Under the pieces are notes generated by a model. The model saw only the letters and a program-made list of their open reading frames with translations, was not told the origin of the DNA and searched no databases. A DNA stretch of 64,000 nucleotides from CAVVEC01 sp963747105 (GTDB lineage: Bacteria > Acidobacteriota > Terriglobia > Terriglobales > Acidobacteriaceae), in the NCBI GenBank assembly GCA_963747105.1, contig CAVVEC010000008.1:310001-374000 (forward strand). The letters are read 5' to 3'. The translations under genes and the position numbers were made by a program. Shown here one piece after another: positions 47,706 through 56,060 of this stretch; positions within the stretch are counted from its first letter, which is position 1; every line of letters starts with the position of its first letter.

Positions 47706-48161
47706 TCAGGATCGGCCCATCCGCCTAGCAAGAGCTTGGGACTTTTCGTTGAGTTCCTTATCCTGCTTTTTCTTGCCAAGGACGAATACGATGGTGAGTG
47801 CAGTCAAACTGGAAATTATTGCCACCAAACCTTGGACGCTCTTGCCAATGGCTATTAGGTAAACGCCGCCCAAGATTGCGGTCATTGAAATAATGAATCC
47901 AAAATACGATCCTCTGGTTTGACTCCTGACGCCAGCATTTATGACAGTTGCTTCCAAGGTCTCACGATGCAGACTTTGCCTTTCTGCCATTGTTAGGATG
48001 CGATTGGCTGCATCAGGAACCGCCTCATTATATTTTATGAGCATCCCCGGTGGTGGGAGAGGTCCAGTATAGGATGCTTCTAGGCGAGTGATCTCGGCAG
48101 TCGCAGGGTCTGGCCGTTGCATGAATGGGGCACTCGGTTTCTTGTATCGCCTACCGCCCAC
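47706..48161 (-). CDS. DUF2335-like membrane protein
   Basis: A 151-residue protein with the DUF2335 pattern: YTGPLPPPGMLIKYNEAVPD, then AANRILTMAERQSLHR, then two membrane helices (about 86-103 and 110-127) and a basic tail. The function of this family is unknown. It lies 9 bp after a small gene on the same strand, inside the repeat-bounded island. Confidence 0.75.
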   Translation of the reverse strand: MGGRRYKKPSAPFMQRPDPATAEITRLEASYTGPLPPPGMLIKYNEAVPDAANRILTMAERQSLHRETLEATVINAGVRSQTRGSYFGFIISMTAILGGVYLIAIGKSVQGLVAIISSLTALTIVFVLGKKKQDKELNEKSQALARRMGRS

Positions 48162-48170
48162 AGTTAAGTA

Positions 48171-48392
48171 TTATGCAGCGTTTTCGATTTGCGCCTGAAA
48201 TTCGTTGATTGCTTCTTGAAGGTCTTGGCCGGTGATAATCCAATCAGATGCGATCGCACGAGTATCGGCCTCTAACGGCGTAGTGCTTATGTTATAGGCG
48301 TCATATAGACCGTGCAAATCGAGGGTGCGGGCCGCCCCGGACAGGAAAGACGGATCAGAATACAGAAATCCGCTTTTTACTTTGCTAGACAT
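48171..48392 (-). CDS. Small protein upstream of DUF2335 gene, unknown
   Basis: A 73-residue acidic protein (MSSKVKSGFLYSDPSFLSGA and on) with no recognised family. A central AYNISTTPLEADTRAIASDW and a C-terminal amphipathic helix (DLQEAINEFQAQIENA) are visible. The tight 9-bp spacing to the DUF2335 gene suggests a two-gene unit. Codon use is less GC-rich than the host genes. Confidence 0.55.
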   Translation of the reverse strand: MSSKVKSGFLYSDPSFLSGAARTLDLHGLYDAYNISTTPLEADTRAIASDWIITGQDLQEAINEFQAQIENAA

Positions 48393-48664
48393 ATTCCCCT
48401 ATCGTGAGAATGAGATGCTACCACAGGATTCAGATGGCTGGATGTGACGTTAGGTTTCGTCCCTCGGTGACGGCCTGCGCTGCTACCCACATCAACTACT
48501 TTAAATGCAGATACTTACAAAGTCAATGACGCCTTGTAAAATTTTTTATCCGAGCAATTCAGCCGCCACCAAGTCAACGCAGTGTTAGGACACCCACCTG
48601 ACACCTTTCCCCGTTCCATCTACAATGGCAAAGGTCTGCGACTTCATCCCTTGAGGAGAGACGA

Positions 48665-49090
48665 ATGCAACGCAAGGCAAGTGCAGTGTGGAAAGGCGGG
48701 CTTAAGGATGGCAAGGGCGCGGTTTCGTCATCCAGCGGCGTGCTGAACGGTACTCCCTATTCATTTACCACACGCTTTGAGAACACCCCCGGCACCAATC
48801 CTGAGGAATTGATCGCGGCAGCGCATGCCGCCTGCTTTTCCATGGCGCTTTCCGCACAATTGGGTGCGGCCAATCTGACGCCTTCGAGCATCGAGACTGC
48901 GGCCACCCTCACCATGGAAAAGCTCGACGCCGGATGGACCATCACGGCCGTTCATCTCGACGTCGTGGGTCGAGTGCCCGGCGCCGATCAGGCGGCTTTC
49001 CAGAAGGCGGCGGAGAACGCCAAGAGCGGTTGCCCGGTATCGAAGGTGCTCAAAGCCAACATCACGATGACTGCCAAGCTCGAAGGATAG
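48665..49090 (+). CDS. OsmC/Ohr-family peroxiredoxin-like protein
   Basis: A 141-residue OsmC-type protein with the two redox cysteines C57 (AAHAACFSMALS) and C123 (AKSGCPVSKVL). The family reduces organic hydroperoxides. Length and motif spacing match OsmC. GAGGAGA is 6 bases upstream of the ATG. It is a single gene just outside the repeat-bounded island. Confidence 0.94.
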   Translation: MQRKASAVWKGGLKDGKGAVSSSSGVLNGTPYSFTTRFENTPGTNPEELIAAAHAACFSMALSAQLGAANLTPSSIETAATLTMEKLDAGWTITAVHLDVVGRVPGADQAAFQKAAENAKSGCPVSKVLKANITMTAKLEG

Positions 49091-49100
49091 GTACGAGAAC

Positions 49101-49493
49101 TCAGGCGGGGGCTGAATCCGCCCGCCGCCCGGCAAGCAGCAAACCGACCCAGCAACTCACCGGCCAGGTGAGCAGCCAGGACAACCAGTACCAGTGCGGC
49201 CAGCCCTTGCTCCAGTTGGGAATAGTCGCGCCGATGCCCATCGCTTCCCCGAGGATGAAGAACCAGAACACATGACGCGCGGCGCGGCGCGGAGCCAAGC
49301 GGGCGCAGAGCCAGGCACATAGGATCGAGACCACGACGAAGAGCGCCGTGCTCGCGATGAGAGCGGTGTCGGAGGGGACACGGCCTCGGACGAAGTCGCC
49401 CGGGAATAAGCGCGAGAGCAACGGGTCCGTTGCCAGGACAAGAACAACCGAGAGCAGGTAGCTGCCGACAACGACGGCGATGGACTTGAACAT
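49101..49493 (-). CDS. Four-helix membrane protein, unknown function
   Basis: A 130-residue protein with four predicted membrane helices (about 4-20, 38-60, 71-90, 95-122). The second helix ends in WLCARLAPRRAARHVFWFFI, typical of small conserved acidobacterial membrane proteins. No function is known. It converges with the osmC gene, with 10 bp between stops. Confidence 0.65.
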   Translation of the reverse strand: MFKSIAVVVGSYLLSVVLVLATDPLLSRLFPGDFVRGRVPSDTALIASTALFVVVSILCAWLCARLAPRRAARHVFWFFILGEAMGIGATIPNWSKGWPHWYWLSWLLTWPVSCWVGLLLAGRRADSAPA

Positions 49494-49615
49494 CGGTTAC
49501 ACCTCCGTGTAAGGCATGAAAATAAATGGACTCGTGCGAGGGCACCGCTTTCGGCAGCCTGTCCTGAGCGGCGTCGACGGGGCCGCTCCGCCCCAATCAG
49601 AACTTAACCCGGCGC

Positions 49616-49855
49616 CTAACTTTGCGACTTCAGGATCTCCCGGATTTCGCGGTTCAAGCGTGCGGCATCTTTGGCGGCGGTGTCAATCAGTTCTGTCCAT
49701 TTCTTGCCGTTGCCGTCCAACTTGGCCTGCCCCAAAAGATAGGAGGCCTGGAGAATCGTCTCCAGCGAATTGCTCAGATCGTGGGCCAGAGCTCGCAGGT
49801 GACTTGTGACGTTGCTCGGGAGCTTGCCAGAATTTTCCATTACGATTTTCGTCAC
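49616..49855 (-). CDS. Small DHp/HisKA-like protein
   Basis: A 79-residue protein with SHLRALAHDLSNSLETILQASYLL, which resembles the H-box of histidine kinase dimerisation domains (His at about 28), and a second helix (WTELIDTAAKDAARLNREIREIL). There is no ATPase domain. It could be a phosphotransfer module or a dimerisation partner, which is inference. The start could also be at 49840. Confidence 0.5.
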   Translation of the reverse strand: MTKIVMENSGKLPSNVTSHLRALAHDLSNSLETILQASYLLGQAKLDGNGKKWTELIDTAAKDAARLNREIREILKSQS

Positions 49856-50072
49856 TGTCGTAGGGCCTCAAAAACTCAGCCGTTCGATAACCAGGAAGCC
49901 GGCTCTCCCGGTTGGATGCTGCTTTCCGAAGAGCGGCACCTGCTGACACGAGAATACGCTACTCGCCGCGCTTCGTGCTCCCGCTTTGACACTCGGCGAT
50001 GCCCCTGTAGAATATTACTTGTCGTTCTTTCCTGAAAGGTGGCCTGCGAGGGTCGCCCTGCAATACTTTTGT

Positions 50073-50159
50073 GCCATCGTGGCGGAATTGGCAGACGCGC
50101 ATGGTTCAGGTCCATGTACCCGCAAGGGTGTGGGGGTTCGAGTCCCTTCGATGGCACCA
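50073..50159 (+). tRNA. tRNA-Leu (anticodon CAG)
   Basis: The acceptor stem GCCATCG/CGATGGC is perfect, with discriminator A and encoded CCA. The anticodon stem CATGG/CCATG holds the loop TTCAGGT (anticodon CAG). A long variable arm (TACCCGCAAGGGTGT) is present. It is 87 nt including CCA. Confidence 0.96.
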
Positions 50160-50239
50160 GACTTCATCATCGGTCCTTCGCGGCGCTCAGGATTTCGCCC
50201 GCTGGCTCCCGCTGCCCTCACGCCCGCAAAACGGCTCAA

Positions 50240-50261
50240 GTTCGAGTCCCTTCGATGGCAC
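50240..50261 (+). repeat. Exact 22-bp copy of the tRNA-Leu 3' end
   Basis: Bases 50136-50157 of the tRNA (T-arm to acceptor) recur exactly at 50240-50261, 104 bp downstream. This is the pattern left by integration at a tRNA attachment site followed by loss of the element, or a remnant of a second tRNA gene. Confidence 0.8.
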
Positions 50262-50406
50262 AAAAGACTCAGAAGCCCAACGATACCGCACAGAATCCTG
50301 TCGCACCCACGAATTCCTCTCGGTCGCGTAAACGTGCCAACGTGACGGAAGTCACAGTTTTTTCACCGTAGGGATAGTAAATTGGCGGTGGAACGGAGTT
50401 CTACCT

Positions 50407-50667
50407 ATGGCTACCGAACCCAAAAGGCGCGGCCACGCTTCCCTGGATGATTGCTTCAGCCACCTGCACGAAGCCCGGGACCTATCTGTTTACGATGCTA
50501 TCGAGAGGCTGGTGCAGGCGGCGGAACAAGCCGGCTTCAGCGTCGAGGATCTGATCCAGATGCTCGATCGGGGGATGACCCTTTCTGCGCTGTTCGACTT
50601 GATTGAAGAGAGAATGGCGTCCCATGCCGGCTCGGATGCCCTCATCCCGACGCAGCGCGCCGCTTGA
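50407..50667 (+). CDS. Small helical protein, unknown function
   Basis: An 86-residue protein (MATEPKRRGHASLDDCFSHL and on) that is mostly alpha-helical with one Cys. The stretch VEDLIQMLDRGMTLSALFDLIEERM looks like a folded helical pair. No family is recognised. It starts about 250 bp after tRNA-Leu, with no co-directional neighbour closer than amtB. Confidence 0.5.
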   Translation: MATEPKRRGHASLDDCFSHLHEARDLSVYDAIERLVQAAEQAGFSVEDLIQMLDRGMTLSALFDLIEERMASHAGSDALIPTQRAA

Positions 50668-51008
50668 TGGCAAAGCCGTTGTGACTCGGTCACCCGCAGC
50701 TGTGACGAGCCTCACAGAGTTTTCCTCCAACAAGGCACAATCTGCTTCATTGAGGAGGACTGAGGTCCTCCTTGGTCTCGGCAAGTCATGCAACGGCCTG
50801 GCCGCTGGCATCCTGTTCCAGTTGCTAGTTCAGCGACCTGGGCGACGGGTTCGTTCTTAGGCATCTTCTTTGTTTCAGGTCATAGATATTTTGGTGCCTC
50901 CGGCCTGCGCGTGATGCGATTCATGCCGTCTCTGTCGGCGTTTTTGTTCATTGGTTCCGAGCGAGAGCGGTAACTAGTTCTTAACTTTTCGTTCCAGGGG
51001 AGGTTTCC
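50668..51008. other. Intergenic region upstream of amtB
   Basis: No gene is supported. A perfect hairpin (AGGAGGAC-TGAG-GTCCTCCT, 50753-50772) stands out and could be a terminator or processing site; no T-run follows. No -24/-12 sigma-54 pair with correct spacing was found before amtB. Confidence 0.5.
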
Positions 51009-52295
51009 ATGCTGCATCTCGATACTGGCAACACAGGCTTCATGATTTTATGCACCAGCCTGGTCATGCTGATGACGCCGGGTCTCGCCTTCTTCTACGG
51101 CGGCCTGGTAGGGCGCAAAAACGTCCTCGCCATCATGATTCAGAGCTTTGTCTCCATGGGCTGGACGACGGTGATCTGGTATTTATACGGCTATTCTCTG
51201 TGCTTCAGCGGCGACTGGCACGGGGTCATCGGCAATTTCCACAACGCCTTTCTGCGCGGGGTCGACCTCAATACCCCGTCGCCGAATATTACGATCCCGG
51301 CATTTGTGTTCATTGCGTACCAGATGATGTTCGCGATCATCACTCCCGCGCTCATTTCGGGCGCCTTCACCAATCGGGTGACTTTCAAGGCGTACATGCT
51401 GTTCCTCACCGGTTGGCTAACCTTCGTTTATTTCCCGTTTGTGCATATGGTCTGGGGTGGAGGCTTTCTGCAGCAATGGGGTGTGAAGGACTTTGCCGGT
51501 GGCATCGTGGTGCACAACATTGCCGGCATCGCGGCCCTGGCTTCCGTGATCTATGTGGGCAAGCGCCGTGTGGCAGACCGCGGACCGCACAGTATTCCGC
51601 TGGTGGCTCTTGGCACCGGTTTGCTCTGGTTTGGATGGTATGGATTTAATGCCGGCAGCGAAATGAGAGTCGATTCGGTAACCGCCACGGCGTTTCTCAA
51701 TACCGATGTGGCAGCTTCGTTCGCGGCGATCGCCTGGATGCTGGTAGCGTGGTTTAACGAAAAGAAGCCTAAGTTCCTCGGCTTGCTGACCGGAGCCGTT
51801 GCCGGACTGGCCACCGTCACTCCCGCGGCCGGGTATGTTTCTCCCACCACCGCGGTCATTATCGGCTGTGTTTCTGGGGTGGTTTGCTATTACGCTGTCG
51901 AGATGAAAAACAAGCTGCAATGGGATGACGCCCTGGATGTCTGGGGAGTCCACGGGGTAGGGGGATTCCTTGGCATCGTTATGCTGGGAATCTTCGCCAG
52001 CAAGGCCTATAACCCTGCCGGCGCGGATGGCTTGCTCAACGGGGACCCGACGTTTCTGTTGAAACAAGTCGTTGCCGTGACCTTCTCGTCGGTGTGGGCC
52101 TTCGTCTTTACCTACGGGATGTTGCGAATCATCGATGCCTTCACGCCAGTGAAAGTCAGCGAGATGAGCGAGGAAATAGGCCTGGATGAATCCATCCACG
52201 GTGAGCACGCGTACGAAGATGTCTTCCACAGCGATGACCTGGCGCGTGCCGTAAACCAGGCTCATGCGGAGGAGCTTCTAGCTGCCCGGAAATGA
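51009..52295 (+). CDS. amtB: Ammonium transporter
   Basis: A 428-residue Amt channel with about 11 helices. The conserved D161 (KDFAGGIVVHN), and the pore histidines H169 and H315 (VWGVHGVGG), are in place. The C-terminal cytosolic tail (about 385-428) could bind a GlnK protein, but no glnK is adjacent. GGGGAGG lies 7 bases before the start. Its stop overlaps the next gene (ATGA), so the porin is co-translated. Confidence 0.96.
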   Translation: MLHLDTGNTGFMILCTSLVMLMTPGLAFFYGGLVGRKNVLAIMIQSFVSMGWTTVIWYLYGYSLCFSGDWHGVIGNFHNAFLRGVDLNTPSPNITIPAFVFIAYQMMFAIITPALISGAFTNRVTFKAYMLFLTGWLTFVYFPFVHMVWGGGFLQQWGVKDFAGGIVVHNIAGIAALASVIYVGKRRVADRGPHSIPLVALGTGLLWFGWYGFNAGSEMRVDSVTATAFLNTDVAASFAAIAWMLVAWFNEKKPKFLGLLTGAVAGLATVTPAAGYVSPTTAVIIGCVSGVVCYYAVEMKNKLQWDDALDVWGVHGVGGFLGIVMLGIFASKAYNPAGADGLLNGDPTFLLKQVVAVTFSSVWAFVFTYGMLRIIDAFTPVKVSEMSEEIGLDESIHGEHAYEDVFHSDDLARAVNQAHAEELLAARK

Positions 52296-53524
52296 GCTGC
52301 AAGGGGCTTTGGCGAGCATCCTGCCGGTCCCTGGCGAAACTGGTTGTGGCAGGGGTGACGGTGACCTCACCCCTGCTTGCACCTGCGCAGGCCAGTGCTC
52401 CCGTTCCGGCCGCTGATCCAGTTATTGGGGTCGGGGAGGAAAAACCCTGGTGGAAGGGAATCTCCACCAACGGATTCCTGTCTCTCTCCTATACCTATAA
52501 CCAGAACGGCCCCAGTCCACGCCTGAACCAGTTTCGAGTTTTCGACTTCAATGATGACGATCCCCAGTTGGATGTGGCGCAACTGGTCATTCAACGTTCG
52601 ATCAGCGAACCCAAGCAGTTCGGGTTCCGCTTCGATCTGATCGCGGGCTCTGGCGTCCCCGAGATTACCGCTGCCTATGGGATGTTTCGTGACACCCACA
52701 CCGGCGTGGCGCACCACTTGGATATCCCGCAACTGTTCGTAAGTTACATCGTGCCGGTGGGGAAAGGTCTGCGCCTTGATCTAGGGAAGTTTGCCACCCA
52801 CATGGGGTATGAGGTGATCGGCGGCTACGACGGGTACAACGACAATTTCAGCCGCAGCTTCATCTTTGGATATGGCATTCCGTTCACCCATACCGGTTTG
52901 CGGGCGACGTATTCCTTCAGCCGCAAGATTGCGGCAATGGTTTCCGTGACCAACGGGTGGGACGATGTGCAGAGACTGAACCACGCCTACACAATTGGGA
53001 CACAACTGGCGCTGACCCCGACCAAAACCACCAGCATTTCTCTCAACTTTATCCATGGGCCAGAGCGGCGGAACGATAGTCAAGACCAACGCAGTGTCTA
53101 CGAACTGGTCGCGACATGGAAACCGGTCTCGAAGCTCGCCCTGGGCGGCGACGGGCTCTACGGCCACGAGCAGAATGGCATTGCCATTGGTCACGATGCG
53201 CTTTGGAGAGGGCTGGCCGGTTACGCCAAGTACAGTCCTAATAACAGCTTTTCGCTCGCTTTCCGGGGAGAGGTCTTCAATGACGGTGGTGGCACGCGAA
53301 CCGGAGTCGATCAAACTCTGCGGGGGTTCACCTTTACTCCTGAGTACACCGTGGGCGCAAGGTTTTCGCGCCTGAATTCACACTTCAGAAAGGCAGACGG
53401 GAAGTTTGTGCTCCGCGGTGATCTGCGTCTGGATCTTTCGGATCGAGACGTATTTCTGGTGGGCAGTAATCCCACCGGGAAACGGCAGTTCACTTCTGCG
53501 ATCAATTTGATCTACTTGTTCTGA
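52292..53524 (+). CDS. Outer-membrane beta-barrel porin (BBP2/OmpL-like)
   Basis: A 410-residue protein with a signal peptide (about 1-33, ending AQASA). The mature part alternates hydrophobic beta-strands (FLSLSYTYNQN, FGFRFDLIAGS, LRLDLGKFATHMGYEVIGG, YAKYSPNNSFSLAFRGEVF) and ends with aromatic INLIYLF, a barrel-assembly signal. The overlap with amtB suggests it lets ammonium or small amines cross the outer membrane. That role is inference. Confidence 0.85.
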   Translation: MSCKGLWRASCRSLAKLVVAGVTVTSPLLAPAQASAPVPAADPVIGVGEEKPWWKGISTNGFLSLSYTYNQNGPSPRLNQFRVFDFNDDDPQLDVAQLVIQRSISEPKQFGFRFDLIAGSGVPEITAAYGMFRDTHTGVAHHLDIPQLFVSYIVPVGKGLRLDLGKFATHMGYEVIGGYDGYNDNFSRSFIFGYGIPFTHTGLRATYSFSRKIAAMVSVTNGWDDVQRLNHAYTIGTQLALTPTKTTSISLNFIHGPERRNDSQDQRSVYELVATWKPVSKLALGGDGLYGHEQNGIAIGHDALWRGLAGYAKYSPNNSFSLAFRGEVFNDGGGTRTGVDQTLRGFTFTPEYTVGARFSRLNSHFRKADGKFVLRGDLRLDLSDRDVFLVGSNPTGKRQFTSAINLIYLF

Positions 53525-53602
53525 CCGGGATTCGCGCCCTACTTCCCGGCGGCCACCACAATTACCCTGCGTCAGAACCCGTCCCGTGATACCTTGCTAG
53601 GG

Positions 53603-54352
53603 ATGATCGCCTGGGTTCTTCGCTCTCTCGTCCCATTTTGCCTTCTGGTACTCCTAACGGTTTCCGCTTGTTTCGGGCAACAGGCCAGTTACAAACCGGA
53701 ACCGCCGCAGGACAACACTGAGCCGCAGGCCAAGCCGGCATCAACTCTGGAAAAGGTTCGCGATGTGCCCATCGAGTGGCTGATCGGACCGTACATCCCC
53801 AGCAGCGAACCGCTGCAGCCTCTCAGCAACCAAGAGCGACAGAAGGTCTATGTTCATCAGACTTTCTTTACCGCCGGGGCATACATCGAGAGAATGTTCA
53901 CGGCTGGCATTGATCAGGCGCGGGGCGCGCCTTCGCAATGGGGCGGGGGCATGGCCGGATACGGCCGCCGCTTCGGCAACCGTTATGGCCAGTTCGTGAT
54001 CGCGAATACTCTTCAGTCGGTGGGAAATGCTGCTTTCGGCTATGAATCCCGCTATGATCTGTGCCGCTGCACCGGATTTTGGCCTCGGACCCGGCACGCC
54101 ATCGTGAGAAATTTTGTCACCTACAATCGCACCGAGCGGGAGCGCCGGCCTGCGATTCCACTTTATGTGGGATCATTCGGCGCGGGTATGCTGGCGACGG
54201 TCTGGCTGCCAGGGCAACATACCGTGTGGAAACAAGGCAGCTACTCCGCGCTCGAACAGGCTGGTTTCGGCAGCGCCTACAACTGGGTAAGCGAGTTTGC
54301 CATTGATATTCTCCACAAGCTCACGAACAAGCGATATCCCAAAGGGCGCTGA
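53603..54352 (+). CDS. Secreted protein, unknown function
   Basis: A 249-residue protein with a signal peptide (about 1-25, ending CFGQQ). A proline-rich linker is followed by a region with glycine-rich segments (SQWGGGMAGYGRRFGNRYGQ) and two hydrophobic stretches (YVGSFGAGMLATVWL). The two closely spaced cysteines in YDLCRCTGF are distinctive. Family is not recognised. ATG 53603 is taken over a TTG 9 bases earlier. Confidence 0.65.
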   Translation: MIAWVLRSLVPFCLLVLLTVSACFGQQASYKPEPPQDNTEPQAKPASTLEKVRDVPIEWLIGPYIPSSEPLQPLSNQERQKVYVHQTFFTAGAYIERMFTAGIDQARGAPSQWGGGMAGYGRRFGNRYGQFVIANTLQSVGNAAFGYESRYDLCRCTGFWPRTRHAIVRNFVTYNRTERERRPAIPLYVGSFGAGMLATVWLPGQHTVWKQGSYSALEQAGFGSAYNWVSEFAIDILHKLTNKRYPKGR

Positions 54353-54416
54353 TCGCCCTTCCCGCGCAGTCCTGTGCGTTTGGGACTGCAACTAATGCAA
54401 AGGCCCCAGAACAAGA

Positions 54417-54440
54417 AAGCCGCAGCTTAACCTGCGGCTT
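54417..54440. terminator. Hairpin between converging genes
   Basis: AAGCCGCAG and CTGCGGCTT form a 9-bp perfect stem with a 6-base loop. It lies between the ends of the 53603-54352 and 54481-54963 genes and can serve either strand, though U-tracts are short. Confidence 0.7.
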
Positions 54441-54480
54441 AACCTTGCTGCTTGGAGGGCTTGACTGTCGCCGAACCGCC

Positions 54481-54963
54481 CTACTTGGGATGCTTGTCGT
54501 TGTGGATTTGGCGGCTCAGTTTGTTCTGCGCGCGCTGGAAGTGCTGCTTTTCCTGCTGGGTCAGATGCCCGCCGTGCTCAGACTCGTCCTTCGCTTCGCG
54601 CTCCTGGATCTGGTTTTCCCGGTTTTCCAAGTGCGCGGCCTGGCCGGAACTCAGTTGGCCGTTCTTGATTCCGTTGCCAATCCGGTTCTGCTGGCGCTGC
54701 TCGCGATTGTTTATGTGGTTCTCCCAGCTATGGCCAGCCTCATGGCTTCCAGGTCCGGCATTTAGCGGTTTGGCCGTAGATCCTCCTGGCACTGTACCCG
54801 AACCGACGTTAGACGGTGTCTGCGCAGCCGGAGCAGCGGGGGCGGCGGGGGCGGCGGGCTCTGTGGTCGTGGTGGTTGTCTGGGCGATGGCCGAGCCCGC
54901 AAAAATCATACCTCCCACCGCCAGGACCAGGAGCAACTTCGTAATTTTGCTTGTCATTCTCAT
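54481..54963 (-). CDS. Secreted Ala/Pro-rich protein, unknown function
   Basis: A 160-residue protein with a signal peptide (about 1-27, ending GSAIAQ). A threonine run and AAPAAPAAPAA repeats come next; the second half is very polar (INNREQRQQNRIGNGIKNGQ, then NRENQIQEREAKDESEHGGH) and probably helical or disordered. Similar exported proteins are frequent in Acidobacteriota; function unknown. It should be transcribed away from the trp genes. Confidence 0.65.
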   Translation of the reverse strand: MRMTSKITKLLLVLAVGGMIFAGSAIAQTTTTTTEPAAPAAPAAPAAQTPSNVGSGTVPGGSTAKPLNAGPGSHEAGHSWENHINNREQRQQNRIGNGIKNGQLSSGQAAHLENRENQIQEREAKDESEHGGHLTQQEKQHFQRAQNKLSRQIHNDKHPK

Positions 54964-55214
54964 TCACCTCGTTTGGGGATTTCTTATGGCAACGGTTCCT
55001 AAAACCCGAACCAGCCTCGTTAGTTGCGAAAATCCGTTCAAGCCTTGATTTATCAGAGGCTTAGACGGTAAACACAGGGGTAACTCTGTGGCGAGATTAT
55101 CCGAAGATGAGGGGTTCCGTCAAGCGCCGACCCGGCGCCCTGTTGCCTAAGGAACTCGCCACTGCCCTGATGAGGGGCAGTGCCTTGCATCCCTTATAAT
55201 CGCTGGATTCGGCT
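54964..55214. promoter_or_regulatory. Divergent region with trpC -10 box and hairpins
   Basis: A consensus TATAAT (55195-55200) would start trpC transcription near 55207, leaving a very short leader and no clear ribosome site. A hairpin CACTGCCC/GGGCAGTG (55160-55182) covers the -35 position, so it may be an operator rather than an attenuator. Two further hairpins are at 55072-55089 and 55122-55136. Confidence 0.5.
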
Positions 55215-56060
55215 ATGCCCACCGGCCTTCACCAGATCGTTGCCGCGACCCGCCGCCATGTCGCTGAGATCCTGCATGCGGCCGACTTACGGGCACTTGA
55301 GCGTCGAGCCCAGGAACACACCCCCCGCGGCTTCCGGCGCGCATTGGAGTTCCACAGTCGCGCGGGAACGGCCGTAATCGCGGAGTTGAAGAAGGCCTCC
55401 CCGTCACGTGGCTTGATTCGCGCCGATTTCGATCCCGAGACTCTGGCTAAAGAACTGGAGGAGGCCGGCGCGGCGGCCCTGTCAGTGCTGACCGACGCGG
55501 AGTTTTTTCAGGGGTCGCTCGAAAACCTGAAACGCGCGTCGGCCAGCGTGAGGCTGCCGTGCTTGCGGAAAGACTTCATCGTCGACGAATTGCAAATCAT
55601 GGAAGCGCGCGCCAACGGCGCCGATGCGGTTCTGCTGATCGTGGCCGCATTGTCACAAACGGAGTTAACAGCGCTCGCTCGCCGGGCGGGTGAGTACCTT
55701 CTCGATGTTCTTTGCGAAGTGCACGATGAAGCAGAACTGCAACGGGCGATTGAGGCAGGATGCGATCTCATTGGCGTGAACAGCCGGGATTTGCGGACAT
55801 TCAAAGTTGATCTGGAAACGGCCTTCCGCCTGGCGGACTCGATTCCCGACAACGTATTGCGGGTCGCGGAAAGCGGCATCCACAGCGGAGCAGACGTTGC
55901 CCGTCTGCGCGACGCGGGTTATCGGGCATTTCTGATCGGCGAATCGCTGATGAAGGCGGAATCGCCGGGGAAGGCGCTGCGGGAGCTATTGGCAGAATCC
56001 GCCACCACCATTCCGGGGCGCGAACGGCGAACGGCCAACGGCCGACGACGAGATTTATGA
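55215..56060 (+). CDS. trpC: Indole-3-glycerol phosphate synthase
   Basis: A 281-residue TIM-barrel enzyme closing the indole ring in tryptophan synthesis. Conserved segments are AELKKASPSRG (Glu/Lys catalytic strand), CLRKDFIVDELQI (catalytic Lys), GVNSRDLRTF and VAESGIHS (phosphate site). Length is slightly above typical because of a charged tail (RERRTANGRRRDL). Its stop overlaps trpF (ATGA), so the two are coupled. Confidence 0.96.
   Translation: MPTGLHQIVAATRRHVAEILHAADLRALERRAQEHTPRGFRRALEFHSRAGTAVIAELKKASPSRGLIRADFDPETLAKELEEAGAAALSVLTDAEFFQGSLENLKRASASVRLPCLRKDFIVDELQIMEARANGADAVLLIVAALSQTELTALARRAGEYLLDVLCEVHDEAELQRAIEAGCDLIGVNSRDLRTFKVDLETAFRLADSIPDNVLRVAESGIHSGADVARLRDAGYRAFLIGESLMKAESPGKALRELLAESATTIPGRERRTANGRRRDL

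Larger units (their letters stand above)
47669..48606. mobile_element. Candidate small insertion bounded by short repeats
   Basis: The 13-bp direct repeat CCACCTGACACCT is at 47669-47681 and 48594-48606. Just inside are inverted TGTCCTAA (47688-47695) and TTAGGACA (48585-48592), part of a longer imperfect pair (TGGGTG..TCCTAA). The roughly 0.9-kb interior holds a DUF2335 gene and a 73-codon gene and is visibly more AT-rich than the surroundings. No transposase is inside, so it would need help in trans. Confidence 0.5.

Noticed and set aside
50800..51008. Sigma-54 promoter for amtB
   Set aside because: TGGCAT and TTGCT are present but the GG to GC distance is about 15 bases instead of 10.
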